From: Candidatus Saganbacteria bacterium
Lineage (GTDB): Bacteria > Margulisbacteria > WOR-1 > O2-12-FULL-45-9
DNA: 64,000 bases
Direction: 5' to 3'
NCBI GenBank assembly: GCA_016932255.1
Contig: JAFGDE010000014.1
Coordinates: 1 to 64,000, forward strand
Positions within the stretch are counted from its first letter, which is position 1; the number at the start of each line of letters is the position of its first letter. The notes under the pieces are model-generated. The model made no database searches. It was given only the letters and a program-made list of their open reading frames with translations, and had not been told where the DNA came from. Position numbers and translations under genes: made by a program. Shown piece after piece: positions 28,608 to 38,235 of the stretch.

Positions 28608-28633
28608 AATGACCTTAAATAGGAGGGAAAGTC

Positions 28634-29872
28634 ATGCCAAAAGTATACATTATCGACGTGACAAACCGTGATGGCGTTCAGACATCACGGATCGGACTGT
28701 CAAAATTGGAGAAGACCATGGTCAACTGGTATCTGAACGAACTGGGCGTGTTCCAGTCCGAGTTCGGATTCCCTTTTACTCTGCACGAAACCAACTACCT
28801 CAATGCCAATCTGGAGCTGGCCGAGATGGGCGTGCTGTCCCCAATCAGGCTGGAAGGTTGGTGCAGAGCAATTACCAAGGATGTTGAACTGGCCTTCAAG
28901 CTTTGTCCCAAGATACGGCATTTGAACCTGTCCATTTCAACTTCGCCCCTGATGCTTGAACTTAAATTCAAAGGGAAAATGACCATTGATTCGGTCATTG
29001 AGTCAATGGTCAAGGCTGTTGAAGCGGCAAAAAAATTTAGAGCAGAAAGCATCGGCGTCAATGCCGAAGATGCTTCACGCACCGATGTTGCTGATCTGAT
29101 CGAATTTGCTAAAGCAGCCAAGGAAGTCGGAGCTGCCCGCGTACGCTACTGCGACACGCTGGGAACGGATGATCCGCTGACGATTTATGAGCGCATGAAA
29201 GAGCTGGCCGGCAAGACCAAGATCCCCTGGGAAATGCACTGTCATAATGATCTGGGCATGGGCGTGGCCTGTTCAGTGGCTGGCGCAAAGGGCATTATCG
29301 ACGGCGGACAGGACGCATATATCAATACGACGATCAACGGCATGGGCGAACGAGCGGGCAATGCGGACCTGCTATCAGTGCTTTTAGCTCTGAAATATGC
29401 CAGCGGACTTAAGGATAAGAATTTATTTCCGGGGAATATCAACTTAACGAAGATATGGGACTTTGCCAAATACGCATCATACGCTTTTGGTATCCCGATC
29501 CCGGTCAATCAGGTTGGGGTGGGTGACAATGCCTTTGCTCATGAATCCGGCATCCATGCTGACGGCGCGCTAAAGAACCGCCGCAATTATGAGCTGTATG
29601 ATTACGAAGAGCTTGGCCGTGGCGAGCCTGAGCTGGTCGAGTCCGGACGCATGATAACAGTCGGTGAATATTCCGGCATTAAGGGTTTCCGCAATGTTTA
29701 TGGCAACCTTGAAGTTGAGTTTAAGGACGACAAAGAAGCGGCCGAAGTGTTGGAATTAGTGCGTTATGCCAATGTTAACACCCAGAAGCCTTTGACCAAA
29801 GAAGAGCTGATCTTCATCGCCAAATATCCGGAACAGGTACGCCAGATCCTGACGGTTCAACCGCCTAAATAG
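28634..29872 (+). CDS. DRE-TIM family acyltransferase (homocitrate/isopropylmalate synthase-like; candidate Re-citrate synthase)
   Basis: DVTNRDGVQTSRIGLSKLEKTMVNWYLNELGVFQSEFGFP; HCHNDLGM; GMGERAGNADL. Confidence 0.88.
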   Translation: MPKVYIIDVTNRDGVQTSRIGLSKLEKTMVNWYLNELGVFQSEFGFPFTLHETNYLNANLELAEMGVLSPIRLEGWCRAITKDVELAFKLCPKIRHLNLSISTSPLMLELKFKGKMTIDSVIESMVKAVEAAKKFRAESIGVNAEDASRTDVADLIEFAKAAKEVGAARVRYCDTLGTDDPLTIYERMKELAGKTKIPWEMHCHNDLGMGVACSVAGAKGIIDGGQDAYINTTINGMGERAGNADLLSVLLALKYASGLKDKNLFPGNINLTKIWDFAKYASYAFGIPIPVNQVGVGDNAFAHESGIHADGALKNRRNYELYDYEELGRGEPELVESGRMITVGEYSGIKGFRNVYGNLEVEFKDDKEAAEVLELVRYANVNTQKPLTKEELIFIAKYPEQVRQILTVQPPK

Positions 29873-29892
29873 ATAATAAGAGGGGGTAAGCC

Positions 29893-30348
29893 ATGGCTGG
29901 GCCAAGAGTCGGCATTATCACGGGGAGCAGATCCGACCTTCCTGTCATTGAAAAGACCACCAAGCAGCTCGAGGAATTCGGCATTGCCTATGAAGTGACA
30001 GTGGCTTCCGCCCATCGGACCCCCAAAAAAGTCGAACACTATGCGGCGCAGGCAGAGAACAATTACGATCTGATTATTGCCGCGGCCGGCATGGCGGCCG
30101 CTTTGCCCGGAGTAGTAGCGGCTCAAACGACATTGCCGGTCATCGGTATCCCCATTCATTCCAAAGCCCTGGGCGGGCAGGACGCGCTCTTTGCCATAGT
30201 GCAGATGCCTGCCGGCATACCGGTGGCGACCGTAGCCATAGACGGGGCCAGGAACGCCGCAATTTTGGCGGCCCAAATTTTGGCGCTTAAATATCCCAAG
30301 ATCAAGGACGCGCTGAAGAAATTTAAAGCCTCATTGGCCAAAGGGTAA
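29893..30348 (+). CDS. purE: N5-carboxyaminoimidazole ribonucleotide mutase
   Basis: PRVGIITGSRSDLPVI...VTVASAHRTPKKVEHY...AAAGMAAALPGVVAAQT. Confidence 0.95.
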   Translation: MAGPRVGIITGSRSDLPVIEKTTKQLEEFGIAYEVTVASAHRTPKKVEHYAAQAENNYDLIIAAAGMAAALPGVVAAQTTLPVIGIPIHSKALGGQDALFAIVQMPAGIPVATVAIDGARNAAILAAQILALKYPKIKDALKKFKASLAKG

Positions 30349-30350
30349 AG

Positions 30351-31052
30351 ATGCTGGACGTCTTTGTCGGCATTGCTATCTTCCTATTCATCATTCTGGG
30401 TTTCAGGGAAGGGCTGTTCAAGTCCCTGACCAGTGTGGCGGTGGTCTTTGCCGCGCTTTTTCTGGGCACGGCAGCGGTATCGTTTTTGGCCAAAGGGGCT
30501 GAGAGCTTTAAAGACCCGAGATCGCTTGGCGCGGTGATCGTTTTCTTTTTGGTCTGGATCGTAGCGTATATTCTTATCGATCTGTTGCTGACCCTGTTGT
30601 TCAAAAAAGCGATCAATATAACGATCCTGGGACCGGTCGATAAGGTTGGCGGCGTCTTAAGCGGCGGTTTTAAAGGATTGCTGATCTGCGGCATCGTATT
30701 GCAACTGGCCCTGGCCCTGCCCATTGCCGATACTTCTAAAAGATCGATCACGACTTCTACGCTGTCCCGCTGTTCGATCGCGGTCTACCACTTAAGCTAC
30801 CCATATGCCAAGAAAGCCGTGCCCCTGCTTAGCAACTGGCTGAAACAAAGTCCGGTCGATAAAGCGGGGCAGGAGCACGGTCTGGAGCAAACGGCCAAAG
30901 AGCTGGAGCAGTTGGATCCCGGGCAAATCATGGACAACGTGGTTAAATACGACAAAACGGCCAAAGAGCAGGAACGCAAGATCAAGCAGCTGCTCAAGGA
31001 CCAGAAACTGCTGCACGACGCGCCGGTCAAGCGGATCGAGGAAGTCGAATGA
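30351..31052 (+). CDS. CvpA family membrane protein
   Basis: Four TM segments, FVGIAIFLFIILGFREGLFKSL, DKVGGVLSGGFKGLL. Confidence 0.85.
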   Translation: MLDVFVGIAIFLFIILGFREGLFKSLTSVAVVFAALFLGTAAVSFLAKGAESFKDPRSLGAVIVFFLVWIVAYILIDLLLTLLFKKAINITILGPVDKVGGVLSGGFKGLLICGIVLQLALALPIADTSKRSITTSTLSRCSIAVYHLSYPYAKKAVPLLSNWLKQSPVDKAGQEHGLEQTAKELEQLDPGQIMDNVVKYDKTAKEQERKIKQLLKDQKLLHDAPVKRIEEVE

Positions 31053-32221
31053 AAAGGTATCTTGTGCTGATCGGTGACGGCATGTCGGATTGGCCGCTCA
31101 AGGAGCTGGGAGGCAGGACTCCTTTGGCCGCGGCCAGAACACCCAACCTGGATTTTCTCGCCCGAAACGGCCGCTGCGGCTGGGTCAGCAATGTGCCAAA
31201 AGGATTGCCGCCGGCCTCTGATGTTGCCAACATGAGCATCTTCGGTTATGACCCTAAAAAATATTATACCGGCCGGGGCCCGCTGGAAGCGGCCAGTCTC
31301 GGCATCAAGCTGGGGAAAAGTGAAGTGGCGTTCCGCTGCAATCTGGTCACGGTCAAAGACCGCAGGATGAAAGATTTTACCGCCGGCCATATCAACACGG
31401 CCGAAGGCCGCCGTATAATGAAACTGCTTGATAAAAAACTGGGCTGCCAAACAGTTAAGTTCTATCCCGGGTTGAGCTACCGGCACCTTCTGGTGGTCAG
31501 CAATGAACTGATCAACAGCCGGGTCCGTACCACGCCGCCCCATGATATTACCGGCAAGCCGATAAAGAACTATTTGCCCGGCGGCAAAGGATCTGAGATC
31601 CTGCTGCAGTTGATGAACGAAAGCGAAGTCCTGCTGCACGGTATCGGGACAAAGGCATCCATGATCTGGCCCTGGAGCCCTGGCCAGATGCCGGCAATGC
31701 CATTATTCAGGAAGAAATTCGGCAAAAAGGCCGCGATTATCACTGCGGTCCACTTACTCAAAGGCATCGGCAAGCTGGTCGGAATGGATGTCATCAACGT
31801 GCCCGGGGCGACCGGTTATCTGGATACGAATTATCTGGGCAAAGCACGCGCGGCCTGGCGCGCCCTTAAAGATCGTGACCTGGCTTTTATCCATGTTGAG
31901 GCGCCGGATGAGGCCGGGCATGAGGGCAGTGTCAGCAAAAAGATCAGGGCGATCGAAGATTTTGATAGATTGATCGTTGGGACCCTGCTGAAAAAGATCC
32001 GCAGCACCGGGTCAGACGTGAAAATTCTCGTCCTGCCTGACCATCCCACGCCGATCAGGGCCATGACCCATACCGCGGATCCCGTGCCCTTTGTGCTCTA
32101 TGATCCAAACAAGCCCTGCTCGAAAGAAAGCATCAATGCCTATAATGAAAAAGAGCTGAAAAAGGCGTCCTGGCGCCTGCGCCACGGGCACGATCTGCTA
32201 AAGGAGTTGTTAAAGGCCTGA
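31049..32221 (+). CDS. apgM: 2,3-bisphosphoglycerate-independent phosphoglycerate mutase, archaeal type
   Basis: YLVLIGDGMSDWP...ASDVANMSIFGYDPKKYYTGRGPLEAASLGI...VEAPDEAGHEG. Confidence 0.95.
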   Translation: MKRYLVLIGDGMSDWPLKELGGRTPLAAARTPNLDFLARNGRCGWVSNVPKGLPPASDVANMSIFGYDPKKYYTGRGPLEAASLGIKLGKSEVAFRCNLVTVKDRRMKDFTAGHINTAEGRRIMKLLDKKLGCQTVKFYPGLSYRHLLVVSNELINSRVRTTPPHDITGKPIKNYLPGGKGSEILLQLMNESEVLLHGIGTKASMIWPWSPGQMPAMPLFRKKFGKKAAIITAVHLLKGIGKLVGMDVINVPGATGYLDTNYLGKARAAWRALKDRDLAFIHVEAPDEAGHEGSVSKKIRAIEDFDRLIVGTLLKKIRSTGSDVKILVLPDHPTPIRAMTHTADPVPFVLYDPNKPCSKESINAYNEKELKKASWRLRHGHDLLKELLKA

Positions 32222-32967
32222 TGGAATTTAAGGACCTGAAAATGCCGATCAAGCAGATGATGGGTTATTTGATCGGAGTACTGCTCCTGACCATCCTCTA
32301 TTCCCTGAGCATCGCGCATTTCAGCACTGTAGCCAGCGAATATAACGGCAGTATGCGTGTTGCCTGGCGGCACCTCAACTCTTTGCAGGACCTGCGCGCC
32401 TTTGGCCTGCAGGTTAAGGTCGATATCTATGAAAATCCCCTGCGGGCGGAAAATGACCTGGACAGGATGACCCAGGCTTTTAATATACTTTTACAGGGAG
32501 GCGTCAGCGGACTGCCCAGGGATTTAACGCTGCTGGTCAAGGATATGCTGCTCTTCCGCGGCCAGGCCCAGAAATTGATCGTTCTGCTGAACCAGAACGC
32601 ACCTGCCGAAGAGCTCAAGGCCCAGAGCGAAGCTTTTGAGCGTATCTTCATGGCTTTCATGGGCCGGGTCTATGTTGAAATAGAAAAGAGCAAAAGCCAG
32701 ACAGCGATGGCCGAGACCAGTTATCTGCACCGGATAAGCTATCTGTTGCTTTTAAACACTATCCTAGCACCGCTGAGCTTTGCATTTCTTTATACCTACG
32801 GGTATTTCCTGTCCAATTACACCGGCCTGCGGTTGAAGAAATTTACGGACAGCTTTAAAAAGATCCTGGGTGGTAATTATAAGGCCCGCATTGAAGACAA
32901 TTCAAAGGATGAGATCGGCCAGATCGCCCAGGGCATCAACGAACTTGTCCGCCGTCTGGACCAATAA
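32221..32967 (+). CDS. Two-TM sensor with HAMP domain only
   Basis: TM - ~150 aa loop - TM - 'RLKKFTDSFKKILGGNYKARIEDNSKDEIGQIAQGINELVRRLDQ' stop. Confidence 0.75.
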   Translation: MEFKDLKMPIKQMMGYLIGVLLLTILYSLSIAHFSTVASEYNGSMRVAWRHLNSLQDLRAFGLQVKVDIYENPLRAENDLDRMTQAFNILLQGGVSGLPRDLTLLVKDMLLFRGQAQKLIVLLNQNAPAEELKAQSEAFERIFMAFMGRVYVEIEKSKSQTAMAETSYLHRISYLLLLNTILAPLSFAFLYTYGYFLSNYTGLRLKKFTDSFKKILGGNYKARIEDNSKDEIGQIAQGINELVRRLDQ

Positions 32968-33022
32968 ACGCCCGGGCTGAAATCCTCCCCAGGTTTCTCC
33001 GATACTTTAGCGGAGGAATACT

Positions 33023-34891
33023 ATGAGCGTGAGAGCTAAAATACCACCCTATGTTTTATCCCGCGGAGGCTATAAAGGTCCGAATGCCCGCGCACTGCAG
33101 CGCTATACAGGCATTATCAGGGCTAGAGGCAAACGGGAGATACGCGCACTGAAACAGAAAATGCAGCTGGTAGAGACCTTCCGCGTAGTGGAACAGCAGA
33201 TCAGAGACAAGCTTTCCGGCGCGGCCACGATCACCCAAGTACTGGGCGCTTCACGCGAGGTCATGGAAGGTCTGGGGATCGGCGGGGTCGCTATTTATCG
33301 CTATAGCAATGAATCAGGTAATATGTGGGCTATGGAACGGGAAGCCCTTGGCGGCAAGAGCCGCTATAACGAACCGAACCAGCTCCTGCCTGGGGAAAAA
33401 AGTCACTTTATCATGAGCGGCTTAAGCCGCGGTTATAATCAGGACAGCGCATCGGATATGCTCCTGGTCGATCGTTTGAACGATCTCAAGAATATGTCCC
33501 TGGCAGACAGAGAGCAGGCGGAACGGGATTTTGAGGCTGACTTGCGGCGTTATTTTGGGGATGATTACCGCCAGGTCTCTGCGGATCAGCTGCAAAATCT
33601 TAAACAGGCGCTCCGTTATAATCTTTACGTGCGTTATCCCGGCGTGCGCGCCTACGACATGATCATCCTGGCCAATAATCACATTGAGAATGCCGAACGG
33701 ATAAAACGGAGGCTGCCGCCGCGATCACTGTTCAGCGATAACAAAGCACAGGAGATGATATTTGATGTTCTGCGCAGCCTGCAGCGACCGATCACTGAAG
33801 AATTGCAAAAGGCGGAGAATAGCCGTATTAACGCGTTGCGCATTATCAGGGACGCGGCGATCGATAAACTGCACCGGGCTTTGAGTGAAACAGACGCTCT
33901 AGAAGAGATGTTCAAGGTAGCCCTGGATAATCTGCCGAGCGTTTATATGCGTAATGGCGAGACGTATGTAGCGCGCTCGTCGATAATGCTGCTGGACGAG
34001 CCCAGAAATGTTCTGCGTGTTGTCGATCAGCGCGGTCTGGCCAGCAAGACCGCCAAGCGCGAATGTGAAACAGGCAAGGGCATCGCCGGCCACGTTTTTG
34101 TGAGCGGCCAGCCGCTCTTAGTGGAAAATGCGGAAGCCGATCAGGTTTTTCAATCGATGCCTGAACGCAACAAAGTTACCCGAGGTTCATTTATGTGCGT
34201 GCCCATCAGGTTCAAGGACAGGACCTACGGTGTGATGAATGTACGCTCGGAATTTATCAAGGCCTTTACTGAGGCGGACCTTAAGCATCTGATCAGGATC
34301 GCTGATTTCCTTGCTTACAAAATGCGGGAAGTCAACTTGATCCGCGAACTAGAACACGCGGCCAATTATGATTACCTGACAGGACTGCCGCTCAGACGGT
34401 TCTTGATTTCGCGAATGGAAGAGATGATGGAGCGGGCCAAAAATGAACGTCTGCCTTTTACTTATTTATTGATTGATCTCGATCATTTTAAACGTGTTAA
34501 CGACCGTTATGGCCATGTGGCAGGTGATATAGTGCTGAAAGGAGCTGCCCAGGTGATCTCCAACTGGCTGGAAGCCAATCAGGAGCAAATGGAAGACGGG
34601 ATCGCCGGCCGCTGGGGCGGAGAGGAATGGGTCGTGGGGATGCTGGGGATCAATGAACGCGATGGTGAGGCGCTGGCCAACGGCCTTCGTTCAGCTTTTG
34701 AGGCAAAAAGCTATTCAGGGCCTGAATTCTGGCATGAAGATGTCAATGTCACAGCCAGTATAGGCCTCTCGGTCTTTCCTTTCAGCGGCCATGACCTTGA
34801 TTCCCTCTTTTCCCAGGCTGACGAGGCGATCTATACAGCCAAAAATAACCGTAACCAGGTCGTGGTTTTTAGCCCCCGTTCAAGCTCCTGA
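33023..34891 (+). CDS. GAF-GGDEF diguanylate cyclase-like protein
   Basis: GAF 'GKGIAGHVFVSGQPLLVENAEAD...', GGDEF 'DYLTGLPLRRFL...LIDLDHFKRVNDRYGHVAGD...GRWGGEEWVV'. Confidence 0.92.
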   Translation: MSVRAKIPPYVLSRGGYKGPNARALQRYTGIIRARGKREIRALKQKMQLVETFRVVEQQIRDKLSGAATITQVLGASREVMEGLGIGGVAIYRYSNESGNMWAMEREALGGKSRYNEPNQLLPGEKSHFIMSGLSRGYNQDSASDMLLVDRLNDLKNMSLADREQAERDFEADLRRYFGDDYRQVSADQLQNLKQALRYNLYVRYPGVRAYDMIILANNHIENAERIKRRLPPRSLFSDNKAQEMIFDVLRSLQRPITEELQKAENSRINALRIIRDAAIDKLHRALSETDALEEMFKVALDNLPSVYMRNGETYVARSSIMLLDEPRNVLRVVDQRGLASKTAKRECETGKGIAGHVFVSGQPLLVENAEADQVFQSMPERNKVTRGSFMCVPIRFKDRTYGVMNVRSEFIKAFTEADLKHLIRIADFLAYKMREVNLIRELEHAANYDYLTGLPLRRFLISRMEEMMERAKNERLPFTYLLIDLDHFKRVNDRYGHVAGDIVLKGAAQVISNWLEANQEQMEDGIAGRWGGEEWVVGMLGINERDGEALANGLRSAFEAKSYSGPEFWHEDVNVTASIGLSVFPFSGHDLDSLFSQADEAIYTAKNNRNQVVVFSPRSSS

Positions 34892-34928
34892 GTTGAACCC
34901 CGGCCCCCTTTTAGGTAAGATATGAGGC

Positions 34929-35780
34929 ATGAACATAGCCATTGTCGGCTTGGGCCTGATCGGGGGATCGATCGCTTTAGGGCTTAAAGCCAAACTTAGG
35001 GATATCTATATCATCGGCATTCCCCGCAGAGAGGAGACCATCCAAGAGGCCCTGGCCCTCAAAGCCATTGATGAAGGTACGACCAACCTCAAGCAGGGCG
35101 CGGCCAAAGCGGACATTATATTTGTCTGCACCCCGATCAATCTTGTTGTCCCGATCGTTCAGGAAATGGCCGACTGCCTCAAGCCCGGCACCATTGTGAC
35201 CGACGTGGCCAGCACTAAAGCTGGGATCGTGGCTCAAGCAAGCAAGCTTTTGCCCAAGGGGGTTTTCTTTATCGGCGGGCATCCTATGGCCGGAAAAGAA
35301 AAGGTCAAGTTGGTTGAAGCAGAAGCCGCTCTGTTCCAGGACAAGCCCTGGATCCTGATCAGGAACAGTAAGACCAATCAAAGGGCCCTGTCCCGGGTGG
35401 CGGAGCTGGCAGTACAATTGGGAGGCAAAACAATGGAAATGGACGCGAAGACCCACGATCTGGCCGTGGCCGGCATCAGCCACACGCCGCTGGCCATTGC
35501 CGCTGCCCTGGTCAATTCCGTTCAGGACGCACCAAAAGCTCAGGAGCAGATGAAAGCCTGCGCTGCTTCAGGGTTCCGCGATACGACCAGGATCGCTTCC
35601 GGAGACCCGGTTCTCGGCGTCGACATGTTTACGACCAATAAAAAGGCCGTTCTGGAAGCTCTGGCCGGGTTCAAGAAAGCTCTAGTCCGCCTGGAAAAGC
35701 TGATCAAGGCCGGCGCGGCGGACGGGATAGAAAAGGAACTTGAGCGGGCGAAAAAATTCAGGGATTTGCTTTATGGCTGA
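34929..35780 (+). CDS. tyrA: Prephenate dehydrogenase
   Basis: NIAIVGLGLIGGSIALGL...GGHPMAGKEK... Confidence 0.93.
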   Translation: MNIAIVGLGLIGGSIALGLKAKLRDIYIIGIPRREETIQEALALKAIDEGTTNLKQGAAKADIIFVCTPINLVVPIVQEMADCLKPGTIVTDVASTKAGIVAQASKLLPKGVFFIGGHPMAGKEKVKLVEAEAALFQDKPWILIRNSKTNQRALSRVAELAVQLGGKTMEMDAKTHDLAVAGISHTPLAIAAALVNSVQDAPKAQEQMKACAASGFRDTTRIASGDPVLGVDMFTTNKKAVLEALAGFKKALVRLEKLIKAGAADGIEKELERAKKFRDLLYG

Positions 35781-37062
35781 TCTTTCTGTTGCACCGCTGA
35801 ATAAGATCAAAGCTGAGATCCATGTGCCCGGCGATAAATCCATCTCCCACCGGGCGGTCATGATCGGCTCCCTGGCCAATGGCAGATCCATTGTTCGTGG
35901 TTTTTTGGCCAGCGCGGATTGCCTGGCGACGATTGCTTGTTTGAAAAAACTCGGCGCCGAGATCGATCTGGCCGGTACCAAGGTTGAGATCAAGGGCAGT
36001 GGTTTAAGGGGTATAAAACAGACCAGGGAGCTGCTTGATGTGGGCAATTCCGGCACATCGATCCGCCTGCTTTCCGGCATTCTGGCGGGGCAGCCTTTTC
36101 TATCCAAGATCACAGGCGATGAATCGATCCAAAACCGGCCGATGATGCGCATCGTAGCGCCTTTGCGCGAAATGGGCGCTAATATCATTGGCCACAGCAG
36201 CAAAGGCAATGTTTATGCTCCTTTGGAGATACATGGCGGCGGGCTCAAGCCGATCGCTTATGAGCTACCGGTAGCCTCGGCCCAGGTCAAATCAGCCGTG
36301 CTGTTCGCCGGCCTCTATGCCGACGGCGAAACTACGGTGATCGAGCGCAATCAGGCCCGCGACCACACTGAAAGGATGCTGCTGCACTTCAATGCCGCGG
36401 TCAAGCTCCAGGGCCTGCGCACCAAGGTGCGGGGCAATAAAGATTTTGAAGGGGCTGAAGTCGATGTCCCGGGCGATATTTCCTCAGCGGCTTTCTTCAT
36501 TATTGCGGCCTTATTGGTGCCGAACTCTGAATTGCTGATCAAGAACGTCGGGGTCAATCCTACCCGGACCGGCATTGTCGATGTTCTGCACCGCATGGGG
36601 GCCAAACTTGAAGTGATCAACGAACAGCTGCTGGCGGAGGAGCCGCGCGCCGACATCCTGGTCAAGACCTCAAAACTTAAAGCGATCAGGATCGATGGAC
36701 AGATCATCCCGCGCATCATTGATGAGATCCCGGCCATTGCAGTGGCTGCGACCCAGGCCGAGGGCCGCACCGAGATCGTCGGCGCCAGGGAGCTCAGAGT
36801 CAAGGAAAGCGACCGCATCGCTGCGATCGCCGCTACATTGAATCGGATGGGAGCCGATGTAAAGGAGCTGGAGGATGGTTTGGTCATTCAGGGGCCAACA
36901 CCGCTTAACGCCGCCGAGATGGACAGCTACGGCGACCATCGCATTGCCATGTCCGCGGCCGTAGCCGCTCTTATTGCCGAAGGTGAGACCAGGATCGCTA
37001 ATACCGATTGTATTGAGACATCTTTTCCCGGTTTCAATCAATTATTGAACGGCTTAAGATGA
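35773..37062 (+). CDS. aroA: 3-phosphoshikimate 1-carboxyvinyltransferase
   Basis: VPGDKSISHRAVMIGSLANG...DVGNSGTSIRLLSGIL...ELRVKESDRIAA...DGDHRIA-type 'YGDHRIAMS'. Confidence 0.96.
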   Translation: MADLSVAPLNKIKAEIHVPGDKSISHRAVMIGSLANGRSIVRGFLASADCLATIACLKKLGAEIDLAGTKVEIKGSGLRGIKQTRELLDVGNSGTSIRLLSGILAGQPFLSKITGDESIQNRPMMRIVAPLREMGANIIGHSSKGNVYAPLEIHGGGLKPIAYELPVASAQVKSAVLFAGLYADGETTVIERNQARDHTERMLLHFNAAVKLQGLRTKVRGNKDFEGAEVDVPGDISSAAFFIIAALLVPNSELLIKNVGVNPTRTGIVDVLHRMGAKLEVINEQLLAEEPRADILVKTSKLKAIRIDGQIIPRIIDEIPAIAVAATQAEGRTEIVGARELRVKESDRIAAIAATLNRMGADVKELEDGLVIQGPTPLNAAEMDSYGDHRIAMSAAVAALIAEGETRIANTDCIETSFPGFNQLLNGLR

Positions 37063-37442
37063 CGCACGAATTCAATTATCGCGTCATATATATGGATACT
37101 GATGCAGAGGGCGTGGTTTATTATGCCAATTACCTAGGCTTTTTTGAGCGCGGCCGTATCGAATTGCTGGAGAAAATGGGCGTCGATCTTGGCGCGATCA
37201 AAGATAAGGATAATATCATTTTTGCCATTTCAAAAATCGATTGTAATTATAAGGCCCCGGCTAAGTTGTATGAAACGATAAGGGTCACAACGGAGATCAC
37301 CGAGATAACGGCTGCGCGGATAGTGTTCAAACAGGAAGTCTTCAGGGAAAAGCAGCTGTTGGTCAGCGCCAGTGTCACGGCCTGCGCCATCGATATGAAG
37401 AACTTTAGGCTTGCCCGTTTGCCAAAAAGCCTGCTGCCGTGA
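37059..37442 (+). CDS. YbgC-family acyl-CoA thioesterase
   Basis: RVIYMDTDAEGVVYYANYLGFFERGRIELLEKMG. Confidence 0.92.
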   Translation: MTHEFNYRVIYMDTDAEGVVYYANYLGFFERGRIELLEKMGVDLGAIKDKDNIIFAISKIDCNYKAPAKLYETIRVTTEITEITAARIVFKQEVFREKQLLVSASVTACAIDMKNFRLARLPKSLLP

Positions 37443-38211
37443 AATGTTCAGCCAGTTGAACGAGGCTGTGCCAGTAGAACAGATTGACCTGCCTGTCGCT
37501 GGAGCCATTGACTTTGTCCAGGGTTATTCCATCGACGTGGTTAACCAATACCAGGCCTGATCTGGCCAGGAGCCGCTGATTTTTTGCTCCCATGGAAGCT
37601 GTTACAATATAGGGAATGTTAGGTGACCAGTCAAGATATTCGCTTCTCCGGCTGACCATTTTAAGGTCCGAGTGCGACGGATAGATCGCTCCGCTATAAA
37701 AATGAAAATTAAGTGTTGGCCCAGCTGCTGTCAGGGCCTGGCGCAATAGGCCAGGCAGCTCCATCTGAACATTAAGGATCGATTCTCTGTTAGCAAAAAG
37801 ACGTTCTAGGGGAGTGATCTTGGCGATTAGGACGGAAAGAAATGCGTTGGTCAAGCAGCGGTTGGCCCTGCCGCCGATAAAGATAAAAGTGTTTGTGCTT
37901 TCTATCAGTTCAGCAAATTTGTCAAAAAAGGATCGGTGCAGCAATGTTCCAGCATATTCCCGTGAAGTTCTTAGACCTTGGGGAAGCGCAAGATATGAAG
38001 GGCCGCGCTTTTCTTCGATCTCAAGGAGATTGAGATCAGGGCAAAGACGATCGATGGTCTTATTGATAGGATATTCAACAGAACCGCTGCGGTCATAACT
38101 TCGAGTGGCGTGCACGACCATGAGCAGGGGCCGGTTCGGGCGGTTGCGAAAACCATCCGGCACACGCGCTCTTAAACTTGCTCTTAGCGTTGGCGCAAGA
38201 TCGACTCTCAT
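37405..38211 (-). CDS. Hypothetical protein with Arg-rich N-terminus
   Basis: 268-aa ORF; downstream of rlmD-like gene on same strand; no confident family. Confidence 0.65.
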   Translation of the reverse strand: MRVDLAPTLRASLRARVPDGFRNRPNRPLLMVVHATRSYDRSGSVEYPINKTIDRLCPDLNLLEIEEKRGPSYLALPQGLRTSREYAGTLLHRSFFDKFAELIESTNTFIFIGGRANRCLTNAFLSVLIAKITPLERLFANRESILNVQMELPGLLRQALTAAGPTLNFHFYSGAIYPSHSDLKMVSRRSEYLDWSPNIPYIVTASMGAKNQRLLARSGLVLVNHVDGITLDKVNGSSDRQVNLFYWHSLVQLAEHFTAAGFLANGQA

Positions 38212-38235
38212 CTATTTATTATCGATAAAATCAGT

